From assembly GCA_905331475.1 (NCBI GenBank), contig CAJNYU010002862.1:310001-374000 (forward strand): 64,000 nt of DNA. Reading direction: 5' to 3'. The notes beneath the pieces were generated by a model that had not been told where the DNA came from, ran no database searches, and saw nothing but the letters and a program-made list of their open reading frames with translations. A program made the translations under genes and the position numbers. Positions 1 through 11,355 of this stretch are shown piece by piece (position 1 is the stretch's first letter; every line of letters starts with the position of its first letter). This DNA is from Rotaria socialis. Lineage: Eukaryota; Rotifera; Eurotatoria; Philodinida; Philodinidae.

Positions 1-912
1 ATAACTATTTAAAGTACAAAGGAACATCGTATTAAGTATTACATTGCGAATTTCGAGCAATACTTAGGTAATCAAAGTCAATAGTAACAGATGGCTAATT
101 TCACATGAAAACTATTGGTAGATACATTCAATTAAACTTTGAATTATTTTCACAGGGTTTCTTATTACTAATGTCAATAATGCAGTAACACAAACTTGGC
201 TCTATGGAAAAATAAATAATGAAAGTAAGATGGATGCATTTTCTTTTTTACAATAATATCGTAAATATCCATGCACAGAAGATTTCTAGTTTTATTATAA
301 AATAGTTTCCAAATGATTAGTTTTTCATTGTTTCACTTACTATCATATTTTGTAAGACTTAATTTCTGTCTGCTTCGACGGCAACTATCAGATTATTATC
401 TAGATAATCGATACGAAATATTTTCTATTTAGAAATATGACAAATTGATGAATATTATAGAGTTTATGGAATCGCTCATATCCTTCCTAAATGCTCGAAG
501 ATCCGTTTCTATCATTAAAATGGACATTTTTCGTTTGATTTTACATTTATATTTACTAACTATTTGCAACTAATTAAACGTCTTTTTTTTTGATGGAATA
601 CAATAAAATTTTTAGTTTGTTGATAGATTTAACTGTTTGTTGAAGAAAATAGAACTTTTCTTAAAATAAATTTATTTTTAATATGAGAAAAAACATTTTC
701 ATATCGATTATTGTTATAGACTGAGACAGCTATTCTCGTTAAGATTATTAAATACTTTTCTGTTCAGATTCAATCATAATTGTTCTTTCAATATACAATA
801 TTAATGGATATGGCAGCTTATTATTTTCTTTTCATTGCTGTAAAAAAAGTAGAACTATAAAAATGAATTCAGGACAATATGAGCGAGAATTAAGGAAAGA
901 TATATATTTAAT
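1..912. other. Intergenic, nothing recognised
   Basis: AT-rich sequence downstream of the TM2 gene. I see no coding pattern, RNA gene or repeat in it. Confidence 0.5.
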
Positions 913-1503
913 TTATACACTATATGAAATTCTATCATCATAGTTATATCTCCATGATTGTAGTGGTGCTCCGTGTCCATCATAAAACACATCTGCTAAA
1001 ATTCTAATCCAATCCGTTAACCACCATATAAATGATGTAACATTAAGAGTAACATTAATCGCTTGAGCTAACAAAATAATATTAGCCTTTTTTTTTGATA
1101 CACCAACAATAATTGCAGGCCATCCAAAAATACATCCAAAAGAAATGATCATTTTAATAATACCAGCAATAATGTATCCAGCTTGACCTCTTGATAAAAC
1201 AAACCAATCGACACCAAATGTACCAATAAAAAAGGAAACAAGAAAAGCTGTTATTTTAGTTCGTTGTTCATACTTGCAAACGTCCATAAAACTCCATGTT
1301 ATGTATCCACGATAGCATTGACATATGTAAGCTTGACAGAAACCATGACCACATTCGAAATCTTCTGTACACCAACGTCCCCAACGGCCTGCATATAATG
1401 CTCGACCAGAATGTCCTTTGTCTTTTGAAGGCGAAAAACGACTATATGCCGTAATTGTTAATAGAAGCAAAATAATGATAACAATATGACTTATATTATG
1501 CAT
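913..1503 (-). CDS. TM2 domain protein with cysteine-rich ectodomain
   Basis: Intronless 196-residue reading frame with an ATG at 1503. Residues 1-21 form a signal peptide. Residues 45-76 hold six cysteines (45, 51, 56, 61, 63, 76) spaced like a short EGF-like or EB module. Residues 82-170 form a TM2 domain: two hydrophobic helices, the turn G-x-F-G-x-D-W in place of the usual G-x-x-G-x-H-R-F, and a second helix ending W-W-L-T-D-W-I-R-I. The C-terminal tail (G-H-G-x-P-L) fits my recollection of TM2 proteins in rotifers. TM2 proteins are membrane proteins of poorly known function; in other animals TM2D proteins are linked to Notch signalling and phagocytosis, which need not apply here. Gene identity is secure at domain level; the role is unknown. 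Confidence 0.85.
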   Translation of the reverse strand: MHNISHIVIIILLLLTITAYSRFSPSKDKGHSGRALYAGRWGRWCTEDFECGHGFCQAYICQCYRGYITWSFMDVCKYEQRTKITAFLVSFFIGTFGVDWFVLSRGQAGYIIAGIIKMIISFGCIFGWPAIIVGVSKKKANIILLAQAINVTLNVTSFIWWLTDWIRILADVFYDGHGAPLQSWRYNYDDRISYSV

Positions 1504-4180
1504 GTAAGTAACTCTTAGTATAATTGTAGATAAAAATGGTACACACTCGATTCACATTTATTATTTTTATCAACGAACTTTTTTTTCTGTTTGATCTATA
1601 ACACTTCTTTTCTCTTTCTCCTCAACACAGTATTCTCTTATATCGACTACTATTTACCTACGAAAATCTATTATTAATTCGATACATTGAATTTATATAT
1701 ACAGAGTCCGAGTTTTGAAAAAATGATAACGATTTATGAAACGAATAATCACTCTTTCAGCGAAAGACAATAATAAACTCCAGATGGATTCCATCTTCAT
1801 TGCTATTGTCACTTTAGTAAGTCTGAAATATCTGTAGGAACTGTTCAGTAAATCACGTTAACAAAGAAAATTCATTAAGGAATCTCATACTGGTACCATC
1901 GAAAACGATATATCTGTTTCAAATGAACCATGAACTTTATCAATGGTTATCTAGTTTACTATCAGTTTTGAACAATAACATCAATAATATTTACTAGTGG
2001 TAGCAAAACAAAAAGTGTTAGTATCGTAAATTAAGAGATATAGATCATTATATAATTATCAGAAAACATTTATTTCGCAAGTAGCAAAGCTGAATCTAGA
2101 TAGGTAATAAACATACATGAGTGCTAACTTTTCGCTCAATTTAGTTGAATTTTCAACTAAATAATTTCGTCATATTTGTTTAGACTTTCACTGAACGAAA
2201 AAAATTGTTTCTAATGAATTATAAGAAATTAAAATCAAGTTTTAGAATACAAATAAACTTAAAATAGCTCAAATATGAGTCATATAAATTTTGAATAGTT
2301 CTCGAAGTTTGTGTAAATGTCAAGTGTTCAAGTAAATGGCATCGATTGTGAATGATGCACATATGTGTAAAGTAGTGAAGACATGGGATTCGATTGACCT
2401 AATATGTTAGAATGATCTATAATCATAAAATATGACAGTAAAACAAGAATTCCTCTATGTTGAAGATATTAATCATGAAATAAGAAATAATTATTCATAG
2501 TAAATATTCAGAAACTTGTTGATATATTCGTAATCTTCTTTTTCAATGTACATTTAGCAGTTAATAAGCGTATTGACCATTCTAGCAAACGATGAAATGT
2601 GTGTAGTATATGGCGAAATATCATCATCTTAATTTGGTATTTTACTTAAAATAGTTTGCTAACAAAACCTTATAGTCAAATTTTAAATAAGTATTTTATT
2701 TTCCAGACACATTTGTTGCTCGTCAATTCAGTAATTAATAACGAATTGTGCCTAGTTGATATTCGTAGAATCTATTCTAGTCGATTAAGAAACTATAACA
2801 CAAACACGTATTTTGCTTTTAAAAAACAAAAAACAGTCGAAACATATGAAAATTATAGTATCTATCTCTAAGCTCAGTTAAAAGTGAAGCCTTGAATAAA
2901 ATCATAGATATCTTTTTCGTTCTGTTGACTTGTTTTATATCAGGCGTCGAGGCAACGATTTTTTGCTACTTTAAAACATATTATTACATTCGATGTTGAT
3001 TTTTAATTATTTTTCTTGAATAAAGAATACGTTATAAGATATCATGGATCACCAAGGTTGAAAAATATTTTTTTCTTTTTTCGGATCTTTTTGATTATCA
3101 CATATATTCCAAATTTTTACCTTCTCTTTTCGGTTTTATTCTTCGTCATCGAAATTAAATCATTCTATAGTTTTCGTTTTTTGATTCACAATCTGTTAAA
3201 ATGAATGTACGTGTCACTTAAATGCAAAGTTCAATATATACAATATGATTGAATATTTTTATCATGTCTTTAACTTTTTGATCTAATTGTTAAGACTCTA
3301 ATAAAGATTTGCTATTGATTAAAACTGAAATAATTTATTCCAAAAAGTCTAATCCCAAACGATTTTCTCATTCTTATTATCGGAGTGGAACGAATGGGGT
3401 TACTTGAGAAGAACGTAGTTTTAAATCATATATTTTACAAAATAACTAATCCTTCTAGGTTTAGACAATTCCCACAGAGGAAGAATAGAAGAATTGTGAA
3501 ATAGAAACTTGCTAACCAATGATCTGACCAAGAAAAATATCCAAATGGGACTCGTCGTAATGAATCGGATGTAAAACGGTTTGTGGAACTGAACAAACTG
3601 ATTCTTATCATGTAAGGATATTACCCTGCAGACTTTTAAATAAGACAAAATTGATAAATTCTACTTGAAAGACATCACATGCAAGCCAGTAAAACTTAAC
3701 ACGTAGAACAATCAGAATAATCAAATTTAATTAGTGACTATTTCACTTTTTATTATTGAATCTCTCCAAGTAACTAACTGAAAAACAATATCAAATGATA
3801 GTTTACACTTTCTCGCAGGTGTACACGTCGATGTGAATATCAGTTATTAGTTGGCTTCATGTTTGCTTTTCAGTTTTCCAAACTAGGCGATAGTCGGCTA
3901 TTTATACGTACGCATTTTCCAATATTGGCATAGTTGTAAACTAGAGTTGTACGTGAATAATCAATGTACACGCTGAGATTAATATTAAAATATGCAGAGT
4001 AAAACATAATTCGATGAATTTTTTCTTTGTAAATTTCTTAAGCGAGAATCAATTATCAAAATTGATACAATCAATAATTAAATTTGATCTTTCGCATTCT
4101 ACTAACTGTTATATTTCAATGGCTTGTATGTTATCTATTCCACGTGGAATTGATCATCTTTGTCTAATTTAAAGACTCAC
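1504..4180. other. Intergenic, nothing recognised
   Basis: AT-rich sequence. The short open frames at 2656-2871, 3016-3204 and 3421-3648 have low-complexity translations and no homology I recognise. Confidence 0.5.
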
Positions 4181-4284
4181 GCAGCAAAATGCTTCATGTC
4201 ATTAACATCATAGTCTCTAGCTTCAGAAGCTGGCACACATCTGATTCTAAACGACGTACCACACCTTAATAAGCTACAGCATGG
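4181..4284 (-). other. Isolated exon-like segment, cysteine-rich
   Basis: On the minus strand an AG precedes 4284 and a consensus GTGAGT follows 4181. The enclosed 104 bases translate without stops to about 34 residues with four cysteines (C-C-x4-C-x7-C) and mixed charged residues. I found no flanking exons, so this may be a leftover exon of a lost secreted-protein gene or a chance match. Confidence 0.25.
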
Positions 4285-5362
4285 CTGTTATGTGATTTTG
4301 AAAATGAGATTTTCTGTTTTGTTAGCATTATAAAAAATACTCAGAAACGCTATGTATTAAGTGTGTCCTCTTTGGAACTTTTATGCGTTTTTCATTGCCA
4401 CTTTATTATTTTGCTCATATCTGTGTATTATCTATTATCAATTATTTTACGTTGTAGGCTTTGTCACGTAAGTTTTACTATGTATATTTTAATTATGAAT
4501 CGTCATTGACATTATTGTAGTAAGATACCAAATCATTGATAAATGAAATTAGACGAGTAGATATTATAGACAGAGTTATGCGATAGAGACTCTTATTTTT
4601 GAGTTATTTTGATTATTTTGATTCTGTAACTAAGAAATCTTTTTGTTGGCAACACAGATTTTGCACAAATGAAAACGCAACTATGGATATATAGTTAACG
4701 TTCCGATTGTTTGCATATCAATGTGTTATTGTTCTATTAGTATTTACTATTAAAAGCTTCATACTGGATTGTGTAATTTGCTAAATTAAACCGATGGATT
4801 ACAAAATTTTACCATGGAGTTTCATCATATACATATACGTATAGTAGATTAATTAATGCGAGTCTTTTCTCATTGATTCTAATAAGAGTTCATGATACTC
4901 AATGACAGATTAGGTTTTGGTGCATTTACTACTTGCATACTTGCGTGATTAAAAATAAAGCGAAACCAGTTTGGTTGAAATATTAAAACTATAAATTAAT
5001 TCACTGAGATTATCAACGTATGATTAATTTATGATTATTTTTATTGTAGATGTTCAACGTTTTTTAAAATTCTATAATCGTTTATATCATGTTCTATTAG
5101 TTTTGATGTGACTGTCATCATCTATAAAGGAGTTTCAGACACACAACAGATACGTTTAAGATGAGGAATATTGGTAGAGCAAAAGTATAGTAGACATAAA
5201 GTGTCTAAATATAAGATTTATTTTGTTTTCTCACTTCAAACAGATGATAGCTTGATGGCAAGCGATGTTTATTTGAAAAAGGACATTTTAAACATTAAAA
5301 TAATAATTTAATTTTAACTTATCACTTGTTTCTTCAAGATTTTAGTTCTCATTTAGTTCTAT
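4285..5362. other. Intergenic, nothing recognised
   Basis: AT-rich sequence between the isolated exon-like segment and the receptor relic. No feature seen. Confidence 0.5.
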
Positions 5363-6700
5363 TTGATATACTCGAAAGACAAATATCTGCTAATTATCCT
5401 TCAATTGTTTTGTCTTAATTTGATAAGAACACAAATAAATCGTCATGGAGCTTTACTAATGATTGTAATTGACACTACTGGTAATCTACTCTGTCTTAAT
5501 GTACTAAACGAAAGCTCCACTCGTAACAATCCATGTTCAATTTATCTTTGGTGGTCTTCTACATTTAGTACTGTTTTCATATGGTCAGGATTAGTAACAC
5601 GAGTATTTGAAGGATATGCAGATAATACCGAACAGATGACTTTCAAGAAAGAGTCATGGAGTTCTCGTAAATTGAACTCACTCAGCCATAGAATGCCAGA
5701 TAGTTTTGTTGGCATCATAAATAAAAGAATAATAAACTAGCGAAAGAAGAATTTCTTATAGAACTCTTTTAGTTTTCTTTTTATTTAGTTATAATATGAA
5801 CTGGTCAAATCAAAATCAACATCTTTGTAAAGTTCGCCTGTTTTTGCGAATGGTATGTTGGTCAGTGGCACCTTAGGCTTTTGTTGACGCTAGTATCGAT
5901 CGATTCTTAGTTAGTAGTGCTTCGATCTCGCATCGATCATTTAGTACAGTTCAAACAACTAGACGCTTCTTACGTATAGTATTGATTGTTTCTATTCTTA
6001 TATTTGGCAAAATTTTCTATTGCTATGAGGCAAATGTTTGAAAACGTATGGTTCATCTAACACAATCAAAAATGACATCTTTCGTAACAAATCGAATGAA
6101 CAAGCAACTAATAATGAGAAAAAACGATCGACACCTTCGAAGAATTCTATTATTACAGGTCAATTTTAAATATATTTCCGTTTTTTCAAAGTAAGTGATA
6201 TACTATGTGTTATGACCGAGCAAACATGTTAACTTAGCACTAGAGAAACTTTCGCAACCAAACTATTTTAAGAACATTTAATTTATTTTTCATAATATTG
6301 ATAGATCTCCAAAAATTAAACTGATTTCTATGAGATTAGAAATCGTTTTCTTAAGTTTCTGGTTTTTGGAAAATTTCTCAACGTAGATACTCCAACAATA
6401 AATTAAATTAGTATTGATATTATTGTTCAGCGATTGGTGCTTCTTCTACTGAATTTGCCAATTGGAGTTCAACGTTTATATGTTAGTTTAACATCAGATC
6501 TTGAAAAATCTTCTCTTCGTGTAGCCATTGAAAATTGAATTTATTCAATTATCGTTCTCATTCGTTCCGTTGCATATTCAATTACATTCTACTTGTATAT
6601 TTTGTCTGGTTCAATATTTCGCGTAGCATTCATAAAAATGTTTTCTTTTTTAGATTATTCCGAATGCAACCTCCAACTCAATAATCAAATACTGACATAA
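5363..6700 (+). pseudogene. Class A-like GPCR relic (FMRFamide-receptor-like family)
   Basis: Three separated coding blocks line up with a seven-transmembrane receptor. Block 1 (about 5440-5690) carries TM1-TM2: G-N-L-L, then S-T-R-N-N-P-C-S at the first loop and a helix ending in G-L-V-T-R. Block 2 (5796-6033) carries TM3-TM4: L-C-K-V-R-L-F before TM3 and I-D-R-F in the DRY position. It has an in-frame TAG at 5874-5876 and ends in TGA. Block 3 (6052-6700) carries the end of the third intracellular loop, an apparent intron from about 6160 to 6431 ending in TTCAG, then TM6-TM7, with an in-frame TGA near 6536. The second extracellular loop and TM5 are missing. The pattern resembles the large receptor families of bdelloids. 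With two stops and a missing helix it cannot make a functional receptor. Confidence 0.7.
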
Positions 6701-6949
6701 TTATTGAACTATATGTTTATTTTGCTTTTTTAATGTATTTATTAGTAAATCATACACTTTTTCTTTTCGCTTTTCGAATACAATATAGATATTGTGTTGC
6801 AGTTCATCTTGTAAATAATTGCAGTGAGAATTGTTTTTCAGCAGCTTGCTCAAGTTTAACTCTGTAGACGTTAATATATTGTAATTATCTTCCAAAGTTG
6901 AAAGATCATTGTATCTTACATCGATAGAATCTACTAAATCTTTCAGTTT
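6701..6949 (-). other. Exon-like open frame, unknown product
   Basis: On the minus strand a frame of about 82 residues runs to a TAA at 6701-6703, immediately tail-to-tail with the end of the receptor relic. Its composition (mixed Leu, Asn, Lys, Asp, Glu; helical pattern) looks more protein-like than the average frame here. The frame is closed upstream and no partner exon is visible. It may be a gene fragment or chance. Confidence 0.25.
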
Positions 6950-7329
6950 TTAACTTGTTGTACAGAAATAGCTCAAAAGATACTGAGCTCACTCAACAAT
7001 TCATCGAACTATACCAATAGTATTCATGAGATGATTACTACTTATGTTTATGCATACATACTTTATTTACACTTAGCTGTGATCATGATGTCTCGACAAG
7101 AAGTTTTTCTTTTGAAAACTTATTGACAATATGTGTCATATAATTTCGTTTGCTTTTTTTGTCCAATCCATCAGAAACGAAAGAAATCATAATCAAAATA
7201 AAATCAGCATTAAATCTACAATGAAGTTTCGCCGGCAGATAAAAGTTTTAAAAGTATTATCAAACGAAAGCTCTCTTCCTTCTTTTTGAGATAATCCCTG
7301 GAAGAACTAACCCATCAAAATAAAATCAC

Positions 7330-8327
7330 AAGTCAATTTTATCTTGCTTGTTGTAATGATGATTTATATTTGGTTATTGATCTACTAAATCAAAAACCAT
7401 TAGAAGATATCGATTGAATCGAGCCTAATGGTAGTACTGCATTACATGCTGCTTCTTACTATAAATATAGTAATATTGTTAAAATACTATTTGATCGAGG
7501 TTTTACTCGACGTGTTATAAATAAATTTTTGATACAGAAGAATTTCGACAATTATTTTTGCGACCTAAAATATCGAAACGTTTTGGAAGCGATATATTCT
7601 ATGAACGAGAAAGATGAATATGGGTTACCATTGATGGAAATGAAAATATTATTCAAGATCGTCTAATAGATATATATATATAGAGAGAGAGGAAATTGTT
7701 TAGAATATGGAATATTTCAAGGTGAAAATATTATTCAGCAATTGAATAATATGTCTAAAATTGATGTTATTCAACGACTTTTTCGTCGAGCTGCTGAAGA
7801 AAACGATGGCACTCGTTTGATTCAAGCTTATACTGCAGAGACAGGTTTTTATAATCATGTAACTAATTATCTTTTATCAAGAAAAAAAATACCTATCACA
7901 ATTTGTCCAAATAATTTATTTTAATGATCGATTACATGAGAAATTTTCTTATGAAGGAATATGTTATCGAAGTATTACTATTAATTCAGAAGATCAATTT
8001 AATTGATTTAAAAAAGGCATTAAAATACTTAATCAAACATTTATATCAACAACTCGAACTCGTCCGATTGCCGAAGAATATATTCTTGATCTTAACAATG
8101 GAAAAAAATATAAAGTGATGATCACATTCAAAATATGTAAAATTTATACAGCATTAAATCTAGAAAATGTATCGGAATTTCAACACGAAGAAGAAATATG
8201 AATTATGCGTGATACTATATTTAAAGTCGACAATGTTACTAAAAAGATAACTTTTGCCTTAAAATCGAACTACGAGAATCAAAGTCCAATCATCGAAGAT
8301 GAAAATCGACTGCTTCCTTTATTTTAG
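7330..8327 (+). pseudogene. Ankyrin-repeat + ADP-ribosyltransferase relic
   Basis: Blocks in shifting frames match a protein with ankyrin repeats followed by an arginine-type mono-ADP-ribosyltransferase domain. Near 7420-7510 there is a clear ankyrin repeat (G-S-T-A-L-H-A-A-S-Y-Y). The ART part spans 7742-8327. The three signature regions are visible: an Arg after C-Y, a Ser-Thr-Thr strand, and an E-rich E-x-E loop near 8190. Damage: an in-frame TGA about 7416, a frameshift near 7520, a TA/GA microsatellite at 7666-7692, a TAA plus frameshift at 7922, and TGA codons near 8008 and 8201. ART family members modify arginines on target proteins; this copy is dead. Bdelloids carry many ART-domain genes, which fits the organism call. 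Confidence 0.75.
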
Positions 8328-9040
8328 GAAGTGTTTTGAAAATAATAAATTAAAATGTATGATTTGAATATTTATTGTTTTGAAAATCATTTATTTATAT
8401 ATTCGAAGTAATTACGTATGTGTAAACTCTTCAAATGAAGTAATGATGATTTTGAAACACAAGATCCAAACCTATCTAATCATTGATCAGATTTTATCAA
8501 GCATTTTATTTTGATATTTAGTCAAAGGTCAAAGAATACATTAGCTCATGTCAAAATAGTACTATTAATTGAGAATGATTTATTCTTTTAGTTAAATTAA
8601 CTGAAAGTTAATAGTTTTGTTAAATGTCTTTGACTGAAACGTGATGAAACATGTTTGCAAGAAAAAAGTCAAGGTTATTACAAAAAAATATTTTTCCTTC
8701 AAAAATATAAGAATATGCATAAATAATTCGTACAAATTCAGCATCATTCATATTAATCATTGTTATTTGCCTTCTTATTAAGTAAGAACGACTTTGAAGC
8801 AACCAGAGGTAACAATTTGTTAATAAATGTCATTGTTTTGGTTAAGATAAAACGACAATCACCAAATAAGACTTTAAAAGGAACCTATTTATGTTATATT
8901 CAATATAAATAATGGCTCATAAGGATAAAGAAAACTTTGATAACTACGTTTAATTATGAATTGCTATAACGATGATCCACCACCTTGTAATTTTCTTTTT
9001 TGAATATTGATCTATTCTTATTCATTAACACTTTTTTTTA
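8328..9040. other. Intergenic, nothing recognised
   Basis: AT-rich spacer between two relics. The minus-strand frame at 8620-8802 has no recognisable content. Confidence 0.5.
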
Positions 9041-10312
9041 ATGTTAGATCCAGGTCATGAAATAACAACAAATAGTCGTCCTATAACGACAAATATTTTC
9101 TTCCGACGTTTATCAAACAAACATGAACCAATCGTTCGAATTTCAAACGATGAAAATTATTCAAAAAAGTATGAAGAGCTCCTTTCTGTTCCCTACGTAT
9201 TGATTTTCTTGTTCAACTCAATAGGCAACATACCATTCAAGCACGACAATGGAGAACAGCACATAATCAATATCGTGTTTGCTATATCGGCAATCTATCG
9301 GATGATTTTCTTAGAATAAAAATTTCTTCAAAATCTCAAGTTGATAAACAAGCAAAACTCCAGAACAATTCTTTTACAAGAGCTTCGTCAGGTCTTAGTT
9401 TGACTTTTTTTAATTTCATTTAAATGAAATATTCATATGTAGATCAATCTATTATTTTGAAATTCGCTCATTTCAATACGAACGCATCTTCTGTTAAAAG
9501 TCTTAAAACATCAAAAGTTCATGCACGAATGCTTCAAAATATTCTCAGCGATATTGAACAAGGAAAAATAAGAAAAAGTATTTAAAAACAAAAAAATTCA
9601 ATTTAGATTGTTTTCTTTTTGTAGTACCGATGGTTCTTGAAGAACCAATAACTCAAAACGTTGATTATTTCTACGGAACAGATGATTTATTCAGCAATAG
9701 ACAAAGGATTTCATTTACAACTGGACCATTCATAACTGATTATGATTTATTACAATCAGAAAGTAAGAAAAAGTTTTCAATTAATTAACTAAAATATATT
9801 TAAAAGGCGAAAATGAAACAAATCAAGGTTTAATCCTTAAATTAGTTCAATTTGTCACACTGTTTTTCTACGCATATTAAGAATGAACTATCAAGAAATG
9901 AATGTATAGAGCTAATCATTCAGTTTTGCTGAGTTTCAATGTTTTTCATATGATAAATTCGGCTTGTTATACCTATTTGGATTCTCAAACTACTCACAGA
10001 AAAATCTATTTGAATCAAAATGCCATTATCCACGATTCTAATAAATCACTCAAGTCCGTTCGTTTATTCGAGTTTTAAAAAAAACTGATTAAAACTGTAG
10101 TGCATAAATATCGTGTTGGTAATATAGAAAATAGTAGTTTCAGTTCTTCTATTTGAACAAATATTGTCTAGATCCTAAGATCGTGATGTACTATTCACGA
10201 AATTATTTTTCTTCTATTTACATAGAATACAATGCATCCTGAAACAACAACACTTGAAAAACACAGAGAAAATAATTCTGAATCACTGAAGAAATTGCAC
10301 TAAATCTGATTT
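9041..10312 (+). pseudogene. Broken multi-exon gene of unknown family
   Basis: Several blocks look coding and retain splice signals. A frame at 9050-9220 follows an acceptor (TTAG) and then shifts frame near 9225 into a second block reaching about 9410. A third block runs at 9424-9585. A fourth at 9625-9761 follows TTTTTGTAG and ends before GTAAG; its translation contains D-Y-F-Y-G-T-D-D-L-F-S-N and F-T-T-G-P-F-I-T-D-Y-D. A last possible exon at 10226-10302 follows CATAG and ends in TAA. The frame breaks indicate decay. I do not recognise the family. Confidence 0.4.
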
Positions 10313-11014
10313 AAACTTGTATTAGAGCAATTATTCTATATCTATGTCATGGTTTGCTATATGTTTTGATCGTCTTTTTTTAAATTTTAATTCTTGTTCA
10401 GAATCAATAAACATTCATTTTTATTTTTCAATGTTTTTTGTCGAATAAAGTATCAAAATAATAAAAAAAGGAATATGTTAGATTGAATTAGTTTTGCTTT
10501 AAAAAAAAAGATGAATCATTTATTTTTATTCAATCAAATAAAAAGATGTATTTTTAAAACTTGATCATCAATTACTGCATAGATCTATTTCGAACAGTGA
10601 TAAGTAATTATTATATTGAAGTATTTTATGGGCCAATGTAAACGTTTACAGCTGTATATCGAATTCTCCGCTATGAATTGTATTTTGCATCATTAATTAG
10701 GAACAACACATCATATATTTGAAACCTAATCGATTGAGAATTGCAAGATATATTCGTAATTCATCAAATGAACAAGCAATACTTCTTCACTCCCTGCCTT
10801 TCGAACTGCGACAGATGTAAAAGAAATTTTTTGAGAATGTCGATATGAATGACGTCTGCTTTAATATCATCATAATTAATAAATCGTCAATGAAGAATGC
10901 ATCTGTTCATAAACAATAGATTCTACAAAAAGAAATGAATTCCGGTAGTTCTTTCTATATTTTGTTCATACTCAGTAAAAGCTAACGAATATTATCACAT
11001 AAAGAAAAAGCGAA
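10313..11014. other. Intergenic, nothing recognised
   Basis: AT-rich spacer upstream of the MITE. No feature seen. Confidence 0.5.
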
Positions 11015-11018
11015 TTAA

Positions 11019-11351
11019 CCCTTTCCAGTCGGCTCCCAGAAGCGACATAATTAAAACTCTTCTTCTGCATATATTTTCTTACCTTGCCATAGAAATAGCA
11101 AAAAAATATTTCTTAAAATTGAACGGTGCTTCTATGTTGAATGGTTGTATGTTGCCATTTGGCAACAGCCGGCCGTAAAGGGTCAAAACTTTGGAAAATT
11201 CATTTGTCGTTGCCGATCATCAAAATTCACTATTTTGCGTCTTTTTCATTTANTAGCGAATAACGATGGTTGAAAACGAAAAATGATTTTTCAAAAATTT
11301 TGATCCCTTACGGCCGGATGTTGCCAAATGGCAACATCCGGCCGTAAAGGG
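11019..11351. mobile_element. piggyBac-like MITE flanked by TTAA
   Basis: A 333-bp element starts CCCTTT and ends AAAGGG, directly flanked by TTAA at 11015-11018 and 11352-11355. TTAA duplications and CCC-type ends are hallmarks of piggyBac transposons. The terminal repeats agree at about 11 of the first 15 positions. The 3' end folds on itself: 11305-11326 is the reverse complement of 11329-11351 apart from one extra base. A copy of the 3' terminal block also lies inside at 11160-11183. There is no coding capacity, so the element depends on a transposase elsewhere. One unresolved base (n) lies near 11253. GC content is visibly higher at the ends than in the flanks. Confidence 0.75.
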
Positions 11352-11355
11352 TTAA

